This document shows positions 51,361 through 64,000 of a DNA stretch of 64,000 nucleotides, one piece after another. The position numbers and the translations under genes are program-made. The stretch is from Thunnus maccoyii (Eukaryota > Chordata > Actinopteri > Scombriformes > Scombridae). The notes beneath the pieces were generated by a model. The model saw only the letters and a program-made list of their open reading frames with translations. It searched no databases and was not told the DNA's origin. Numbering within the stretch: the stretch's first letter is position 1; the number at the start of each line of letters is the position of its first letter. The stretch is from NCBI RefSeq assembly GCF_910596095.1, contig NC_056551.1, forward strand, positions 15,951,501-16,015,500, given 5' to 3'.

Positions 51361-51900
51361 CCTTGACAAGTGAGTGAAGAGACAGACAGCCAACAAGGGG
51401 AGAGAGAGATGAGTATGACATGATTCGTATGACATCCCTAGCTGGAATTGAAACAGGGAAGTTGCGCTTCTGAGGGATGTGCACTAACCATCTGACGACT
51501 AGAACGCTCCCTTCCTTCCTGTCTTTCTTCCTTCCTTCCTCCTTGAGAAGTGAGTGAAGAGACAAGACGGCCAACAAGGGGAGAGAGTGAGTATGACATG
51601 ATTCGTATGACATCCCTAGCTGGAATTGAAACAGGGAAGTTGCGCTTCTGAGGGATGTGCACTAACCATCTGACGACTAGAACGCTCCCTTCCTTCCTGT
51701 CTTTCTTCCTTCCTTCCTTACTTCCTTCCTCCTTGAGAAGTGAGTGAAGAGACAAGACGGCCAACAAGGGGAGAGAGTGAGTATGACATGATATGTATGA
51801 CATCCCTAGCTGGAATTGAAACAGGGAAGTTGCGGTTATGAGGGATGTGCACTGACCATTCGACTACTAGAGCGCTCCCTTCCTTCCTGTCTTCCTTCCT
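51360..51900 (-). repeat. Tandem ~180-bp repeat with tRNA-like core (3 copies)
   Basis: Three copies of a block opening CTCCTTGA(C/G)AAGTGAGTG and closing GACTAGAACGCTCCC(TTCC)n start near 51360, 51540 and 51730. On the minus strand each holds GTCGTCAGATGGTTAGTGCAC (A-box-like D arm) and CTGTTTCAATTCC (B-box-like) at tRNA-like spacing. This suggests a tRNA-derived SINE that was tandemly amplified with its TTCC flank. The third copy is the most diverged. Confidence 0.75.
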
Positions 51901-54446
51901 TCCTTTATTTCTTCCTCACTCACTTCCTTCCTTGCCTGCTCCCTTCCTTTGATAATACTCCACTGCTACATTTATCAGCACTCACTTTAACTACTCCAAC
52001 AAATGAGGTTCATTTAATTTCATTTATTATCATTTTACATTGGAAAAGCAACTGTCAGTTATCCCCAACTGTACTTCCATTCACATATTGTAGCTCTTTA
52101 TTTCTAGGTGATTAATGTTTATATTCTTACAAAACGAAAAAGATCTCAGACACAATCTGTACACTCTGTCCAAATCAACAACCCCCCCCCCCCCCGCCCT
52201 CACCCCATCATCTATAACGAATACGCTAACATGGGAGCTAAATTTTTAGTGCAGTGTTGAAAACCTGTTCACACACACATACAAAATAAACAATCAACAA
52301 GTCGCATGTACATCTGTGAATTACATGCTTATTAAGTGTCTGAACTCCTCACCTAAGACACAAGAGGACAGATTAAGCAGGTGTGCATTGTAGGTAATAC
52401 AAGGAAGGCAGGCGATTGAGGATAAAGTTGACACAGAACAAATTGACTCGGACTGCCGTGTCTTAGAAAACAAAAGCAGGAAATGGTTCAGTTCATAAAA
52501 CCACTCTCCAAAATAGAAGTTACCAAAAGGTGTGTAAAGGGGAGGAAGGGGAGGAGGGGTGGGGGGTGGGGGGATTCAAGTTTTACACTCCAAGACGTCT
52601 CTCACATGGAAGATTTTAGTGATAATGGTGGTGTGCAGTGTTTTTTTCATGGAAAAATCTGGAAGGGCGACATCGAGGAGGACTCATTCACTCGGGATCA
52701 GGAAAGAAATCAAGTAACTGGGACGAAATGTTCAGACCCCCTCCCCGCCCAAAGGAAAAAAAAAAAAAAAATAGATGTGACATAAAAAGGTCCCATATTG
52801 TCCACTTTTCATCGAGTTTGCCTTCAAATATCACCAGGACAAAAACATGTTTCACAATCAAATGTTTTAAATAAATATAGCTCCATTGATAGAATTTCTT
52901 CAAAAATAACCCTTAGAGCAAACTCTCACACAAGAAACTGTGCACCCACCCACCCGACCCCCACCACACACACACACACACACACAAACACATAGCGTAA
53001 CCCTGCAAATGCAAAAATACCGTTGAAAAAGACAGGTGTCTGTTAAAAAACCAGCAAACTGAGACTGACTGGAGGGATTTAAACCAGTTAATAAGAGGAG
53101 TGCCAGACTACGAAAGGTCAGTGTAGACTTTGGTAGACATCATTTCTAACATTTTGTCTCCTTTGTGATCATCAGATTAGTTTGATAGAGAAACTTTGAG
53201 ACCATAACAGTTTGTGTGATCATGAAAAAGACACAAAGTACCAAATAACACCAGGACCAGCTTCTTCTGTTTTTTTTTAAACAGTAACTGCAGAATTTTG
53301 AAAACACTCATTTAAAAAAAGGGATCCAATTTTCGAAGATGTACTAATTCCAGTTACTTTGTCCAATTCAAATTTTCTCTGATCAAATTGATTAAAAAAA
53401 TAATGGGTCAAGAAAACATCTAGAAAATAATTAAAGCCTTTATTTGGCAGCTACTTTATTATAGAACAGTGAAAATATTTTTAACCCATCAATTTATGAT
53501 TAAATATGACATTTAAAACTGTGTAATATGGCCCCTTTAAGAGAAAAGACATACATTAACCCTGCCCATTGCCCGTGTTGACCATTTCAAAGTCCTTCAG
53601 CACATATTGGCAGCACATACACATACATACATACATACATACATACACAAGCATACGCACATACACACTCCCACACACATACACAATACTGGTAGTGTGA
53701 TTCAATCAGTGAAATCTATCTGATGTGTGTCGTGGTTGGCTGCGGGGGGGAAAAAAGAGTACAACAGACGGGGAGGTGGGCTAAGGTGTCGATGACTGTG
53801 ACGACGGCAGCCGTGTGCACCAGAGAGGTCAGAAAAGGGAGCGATACAGTGAAAAGGTCCGTGTCCCATTGTACCAGCTGAACGAAGGGTACTGTAGCCC
53901 CTGGGTCCCCCGTTTGCACAGACGTCACCGCACCCGAGCGGCTGGGTGGAGGAACTAAAGTGGATGACGACAACTGTCCGTGTTCGACTGTGGTCCAAAG
54001 AAGCTTGTCCAGTTCGTCAACAAGACAGCTTTCCCCCCCCTCCCCCTCACATAAAAAACCATAGCAGCAGGTAGAGCTCAAGGGTCTCCGTCCTCGAGAA
54101 AAATAAAGACAAAAAAAAAACAAAAACAAAAAAAAAGAAAAAAAAACAAAAACAAATACCTTTCCCCGTCATCCACATGAAAAGCAAGCTATGGAGAATT
54201 ACCAGTTCTGGGAAGTGGCAGATGTCTTTTTGTTTTATTCTCCTTCCCCTCCTCCATCTTCTTACCCCCTGAATCCATCAAACAACCAAGCAACCAACAT
54301 TGTCCTCTGTCGTTAGTCTCTCTCTCCCCCCTCCCCCTTCACCCCCCCGTCCCCATTTTTGCACTTCATCCCCACTCCCCTCCCACAAGTCAAACCCTGT
54401 CCCCCCTTTTCTCCCTCCTCCTCTCCCAGTCGAGGATGAGGGCAGA

Positions 54447-59218
<4,772 letters not shown>

Positions 59219-61471
59219 CAGGAGGACGGACGGGCGGGCGGTGACAGAGCGAGGCGTAGGATCCCAACCTAAATGGTATTCAGGTTTAGAAACTCGTCGG
59301 GGGCAGCCCCTCAGCCCCGCTGCGATGCCAGTTTGCGTTAACTGGTTGAGTGTCTGCCCTGACTCCGACTCTCTCCGGCAGCAGCCTCGGTGACACACCG
59401 CTGCTGGCGCAGGAAAGACGAGCGAGCCGCTGGGGGCGGGCCGGTACCAGCCGCTGACCAGATCGTCCAATCAAACAGCACGTTACGACTTCTAATACGA
59501 CGCATCCGATGATGTTATCCAATAGAAAACGACTATTTTTCAGCACTGCCAGTTTCAGCTATTACGTCATGACACTCTCGTGACCACTTCCAGCCATTTT
59601 CGCGCGAAATGTTTGATGGCTCGATGGGATTAGACCATGGCCGTATTATACAATCTTATACATCCACCCGGACCAAACCACTTCATTTCCGTGCTGTTTG
59701 ACGTCATGGCGTATGACGTTGGCTGCGAATTCAGGCTTGAAGCAGAATTTAGAAAGTATTTTGAGTTTATCCACTGTATAAACAATAAGAAATGTGCACA
59801 TACTTGTAGATTTTTTTAAGGAAGTATGTTACTTTTCTATCTATTTATTTATTATTACTACTTTTACCCTTTGTTCTGTTGCCATGTTGACTGTATCAAT
59901 AAATTGAAAGTGAAATCATGTAATTTATTTTATCTTTATTTCATTATGATGCCTAATTGTTTTCTGTTATTGTATTATTGTCACACATGTTGTAAATAAC
60001 GCTTCCAATGAATAAAGTGATGAAAAAAATCAGGCTTGATGCAGGACCATTGTTTGTGTACCAACATCTGTATGTAATCCTGGATCAAGTCTCCTGCTGC
60101 AGAGGCACAAAGAAAATAATAAACACAAAAAATTTTACAGCAAAATAGAGAAAAGTGTATAAAAGGGTGTAAAAAGAGCAATTAAATGTAAACTAAGCTA
60201 CTGTATAACTAGCAACAAAGATTTTTAATTAAATGCAGGTATATTTAGATATGGCCTTTTCTGCCCATTTCATGTAATTGATCATAATCTGTTGGCTGCA
60301 GTTACAATCTAAATCTATGCATGTTTGCACATCTAGCTGTAGGTCACTTTGTTTAAAACAATAAGAAGTAAAACATCAATGAAATATTGATTTGGGGAAA
60401 TGAATGTGTTGTTAAAATATCAGATTCACTCCTTTCTTTGAATGTATATTAGACTGTTGATAATTTGTTTACCTTTTCCACTTGGGCTTTTAGTTATTAT
60501 GTTAATAGAAATAGAAATTCCAACTTCCATTAATTTAAAGGAATATGATAAACAGTCTCTCGTTAAATATTACTTCATCTTAATTCCCTGTTTAATCTGC
60601 CCAGTAAATTGTATTTATTTAGTGCTTTGATGCCTTTCATCCCCACACACTGAGGCTTTTCAAACTGGGATAGCAAACCACTGGGGATCCATGATGGGTT
60701 ATTGTTCTGTTTATGTCTACGGTTTGTACAATCAGCACCTACGGCTGGAGCATTGTGCAGTTGTGGCCTTGTTGGAAAAGAGAAACCTACAAATAAAGAT
60801 GAGGAAACACATCCCCATAAAGAAGAAATGTAAAATGCGACTCAACCCAATTAACTGGGAACGTGTAGAGATATAAATCCAGATTAAAAGTAAAATTTGG
60901 AATATGGAGGTATATTAAGGTAGGTTCTTTATCGATCATTATCATTACTATGCACACTTATCACTCTAAATACTCTGATACAGTTTCATCTGGAACCACC
61001 AGATATGCTGTCATGTGTTCAGCAGCATCTCACCCTCTTTATCACAACACAGCTGCCTGTTGATGAAAGTGAGTTAGCGCCCTCTGGAGATCAATAGCTG
61101 TATTACAGAAACTTCCTGACTGAAAATGGAAACGGAAACTTGAGTTAGAGCCTGGTTGGGAAATCTGAAAAAAAAAGTAAACTTTGAGAGAGTGTTAAGA
61201 AGAACTTTAGAAGACTCATTTTGAATTTTAGAAAATATTGTTTGTGTTTCTGATATTTCTGATTCCCTCTGATGCCTGCTCATTATTAAATTTATTAATG
61301 GATTTAATTGCATTAAGGGGGAAAGAGTAAATTGAGTGTCATTGTCCTTTAAGGGAAGAAGGAACCGTTTCAGTTGAGAAGTTGCCTCTGGTGTGTAAAA
61401 TAATGAACAAAAACAACACAATTGTATTATTTATGACCTGTTAATATGCTGTTTTCAAAGTTACATCAGAC

Positions 61472-61827
61472 TAGAGCTGCATCAATTAGTTGATTAATCA
61501 ATTAGTTGCCAACTATTAAAATAAATGCCAGATAATCGATTAATTGGTTTGAGAAATTTTAAAAGAAAAAAAATGTCCAAATTATCTGATTCCAGCTTCT
61601 AAAATGTGAATATTTTCTGGTTTCTTTAGTTTTCACTGATAGTAAACTGAATTTCTTTGGGTTGTGGACTGTTGGTCAGAACAAAAGTAGACACCTGCGG
61701 ACATCAACTCGGGCTTTGGGAAACAGTGATCAACATTTCTCACCATTTTCTGACATTTTATGAACCAAAGCAATTCATCAAAAAATAATCATTTAATCGA
61801 TAATGAAAATAATCATTAGTTGCAGCC
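61472..61827 (+). mobile_element. hAT-type MITE (ATTAATCG family) with 8-bp target duplication
   Basis: Starts TAGAGCTGCATCAATTAG and ends CATTAGTTGCAGCC. Flanked by identical CATCAGAC at 61464-61471 and 61828-61835. The 8-bp duplication and the TAG-G start fit the hAT superfamily. Confidence 0.8.
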
Positions 61828-63139
61828 CATCAGACATGAAGAAAGAAACTTTTTTTTTGTGGAATTTACACTACAAAATTCAACAAGGTGTACAAAAGAA
61901 ATAAAAATGCATTACACTTTCTTTTTAACTACTTATTTTTACTGTTTTCCTCTTTTTCCTGTAAATCTCAAGACGGAGAATACCAGTATGATTCATGTGT
62001 TTAGATCTTTCTTCCACAACAAACTGAATGCACAGGAAACCCTTGTTCACTTCATGATGTGAGCACCAGTATATCTTGTGTTTACCAGTTTCACCCATTA
62101 CAAAACATCTTTTTATGTTGGTATAACAATGGCAGCCCTGTGCTGTTCTCATTTCAAAGTGAAATGAATGGAAACCCACCTGACGTTTGACCCAGAGGCC
62201 ATGACTCTCTCCTGTCAATCACTCATATCCAGTTACCCACAGATGTGGAGCTGGGAGGAGTGGGAGGCTATTCCCTCCTACTGGTTTGAATTTCTTGAGA
62301 TTCAATCTCCTTTCTCTCAAACATACCTGTAGCTTTAACAGACAGTCTTTGATCTCAGTTCAGTTGGAAAAGTGGATACAAAGAGGACTTTAAAGCCGTT
62401 TAAAGCCTTTTTATTTTCCTTTGTTTTAACCTACTTCCCCCAATTATCCTCTTCAGAGTGCTTGACAGAAATAACAGGAAACTTTTAACACCAGTGAAAG
62501 CTGAGTGCAAACAACATGTCACAAATCAGTTGGCTGAACTTTGTTCTTTTGTGTTTATAGCTCAGTCAGCAGAAATTTCACTTGAGGACGTTAAAAAAAA
62601 AGTCATTTTTCATGTGCTTCCCATCCACGTGAAAACAGAAAATCTCTTCATGGCTTCTACGATCATCTAAAATAACATATTACACTGTGAACAGCCTAAT
62701 AATTTAATATTATCAACATGTTATATAGGTTGTTAAGTATTTTAGGATTATACCTGGTGTAATTTTATAGAAATGAAAACACATTCTTGGGACAGCACCA
62801 CACCTAATGAACTAGTGATGTTAACATGATCTGAGTAGACTCTTTAGCCCTCCAGCTTACAACTGACAAACATTTTCAATCAACGGGCCTGGCCATCTAT
62901 AAGGTGAGGCATTTTTTTGTAACGCACACTTAATCTTTCCAGACAAATACTCTCTCTGGAATCAAGCTTTTCCAGACAGGGTGTTGCACACTATTGCTAA
63001 ACAGAGCTGTCATAGGTGTGGTTTTACCTCTGATCCTCTACTCACATGATGAAACAATGTTTCCATCCATCACACCTGCCCAACCTGGAAAATTTTATTA
63101 TGCCCCTTAACAGGTTTCCGTGAATTGTGTCTACAAACA

Positions 63140-63630
63140 CAGTGGTGGAAGAAGTACTGAGATCTTTTATTTAAGTAAAAGCAGCAATACCACAATGAGA
63201 AAATAGACCATTACAAGTGAAAGTCCTGCATTCAAAATCTTACATAAGTAAAAGTACAGAAGTACTAGCAGCAAAATGCGTTTAAAGTATCAAAAGTAAA
63301 AGTACAAAATGCAAAATGGCCCCGTTTAGTGTTATATTTGTCATATTTATATCATTGGAATTTTAATACTCATTCACTGACATGTAAGCATCATTTTAAT
63401 GTTGTCATGGAAACTCTAATGTTTACAACATATACTGCTGGGTATTCAAATGAATAGGAATGCAAATAAATGTAGGGGAGTATAAAGTATAATATTTCCC
63501 ACTGAAATGTGGTGGAGTAGAAGTGCAAAGTTGATAAAATGGAAATACTCAAGTAAAGTAAAAGTACCTCAAAGTTGTACTTAAGTACAGAATAGAATAA
63601 ATGTACTTTTTTTTTTACATTCCACCGCTG
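63140..63630. mobile_element. hAT-type MITE (CAGTGGTGGAA family) with 8-bp target duplication
   Basis: Ends are CAGTGGTGGAAGAAGTACT and ACATTCCACCGCTG, and the inside has AAGTAAAAGTAC words on both sides. TACAAACA flanks it exactly on the left (63132-63139) and on the right (63631-63638). Length is 491 bases, with no coding capacity. Confidence 0.88.
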
Positions 63631-63886
63631 TACAAACATAAGTATAACTCATAAAAAGCTGTATATGAACATAAAACTCCACTGATAGAAAAACCAAAAA
63701 TCTCGTTTTTAGTTTACTTGTAAAAAAAAAACAAAAAAAACAAGAATTTCAGATTCTTTGTTCATGAATCAAAAAACATGATGTGATATTAGTCAGAATG
63801 AAACTGATCAGTTTTTATCTGCAACACATAAAACTGATATTGAAACAACATCAATTCTTGCTGTGAAATAATCACTGAATAAGAAA

Positions 63887-63891
<5 letters not shown>

Positions 63892-63953
<62 letters not shown>
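63892..63953. repeat. (CA)n microsatellite
   Basis: About 62 bases of uninterrupted AC dinucleotide. Confidence 0.95.
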
Positions 63954-63956
<3 letters not shown>

Positions 63957-64000
63957 TGTATCGGCTAGCAATAAATAATATTTATGTACTCGTCATATGT

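Larger units (their letters stand above)
47563..54446. other. Intergenic region and probable zmynd19 3' UTR
   Basis: Besides the listed elements, 48750-48810 is a GAAGAAG/GGAGGAG-rich run, 49123-49151 is (TTTA)n, and 49490-49790 has two similar AGGTGGC(A/G)CTACA segments about 260 bases apart. 52179-52200 is a poly-C run, 52970-52986 is (CA)n and 53623-53645 is (ACAT)n. The zmynd19 3' UTR begins at 54446. Minus-strand AATAAA candidates lie opposite TTTATT near 53440 and 52087. No other gene was recognised. Confidence 0.5.
59219..64000. other. Region upstream of zmynd19
   Basis: After the CpG island the DNA turns AT-rich. A 60-codon plus ORF starts at 59637 (see findings). 61472-61827 and 63140-63630 are MITEs and 63892-63953 is (CA)n. 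The remainder (about 60030-61470 and 61830-63130) shows no gene or familiar repeat. Confidence 0.5.

Overview
The window looks like chromosomal DNA of a ray-finned fish, probably a percomorph teleost. Genes are split by short introns with GT/AG borders. The background is AT-rich, with CpG-rich starts at the housekeeping-type genes. Interspersed repeats are of fish type: tRNA-derived SINEs, L2/CR1-like LINE pieces, Tc1 remnants and hAT-type MITEs. No bacterial-style operon, CRISPR array, retroviral element or LTR element was recognised.

Layout from left to right. (1) About 0.9-3.8 kb, minus strand: the N-terminal coding exons of an EFA6/PSD-family Arf guanine-nucleotide exchange factor, which runs off the left edge just as its Sec7 domain begins. 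(2) About 7.7-11.5 kb, plus strand: a two-exon gene for a 604-residue protein with ten C2H2 zinc fingers. (3) About 13.7-24.0 kb: a tandem triplication of 3.1-3.8 kb units. Each unit holds one intact single-coding-exon class A GPCR on the minus strand, a shared candidate non-coding first exon, an old LINE 3' end and a short Tc1-terminus palindrome. (4) About 28.3-40.2 kb, minus strand: sapcd2 in six coding exons. (5) About 45.0-47.6 kb, minus strand: tmem141 in five coding exons. (6) About 54.4-59.2 kb, minus strand: zmynd19 in six coding exons with a CpG-rich start. The rest is intergenic or intronic and is dominated by repeats and microsatellites.

sapcd2, tmem141 and zmynd19 have human counterparts that all lie in 9q34.3, so the right two thirds is a conserved-synteny block. 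The PSD, zinc-finger and GPCR genes on the left look like a fish-specific arrangement. The products do not form one pathway: Arf6 membrane and actin control (PSD), transcriptional regulation (zinc finger), ligand sensing (GPCRs), cell polarity and spindle orientation (SAPCD2), a small membrane protein (TMEM141), and a MYND adaptor known to bind a melanin-concentrating-hormone receptor (ZMYND19).

The points most worth a second look are the GPCR array with its unusual receptor motifs and structured duplication junctions, several long foldback elements (one starts 18 bases after a splice donor), a GC-rich exon-like block inside sapcd2 intron 2, and CtBP-like and SUMO-like motifs in the zinc-finger protein. 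All calls come from reading the sequence; no database search was run.
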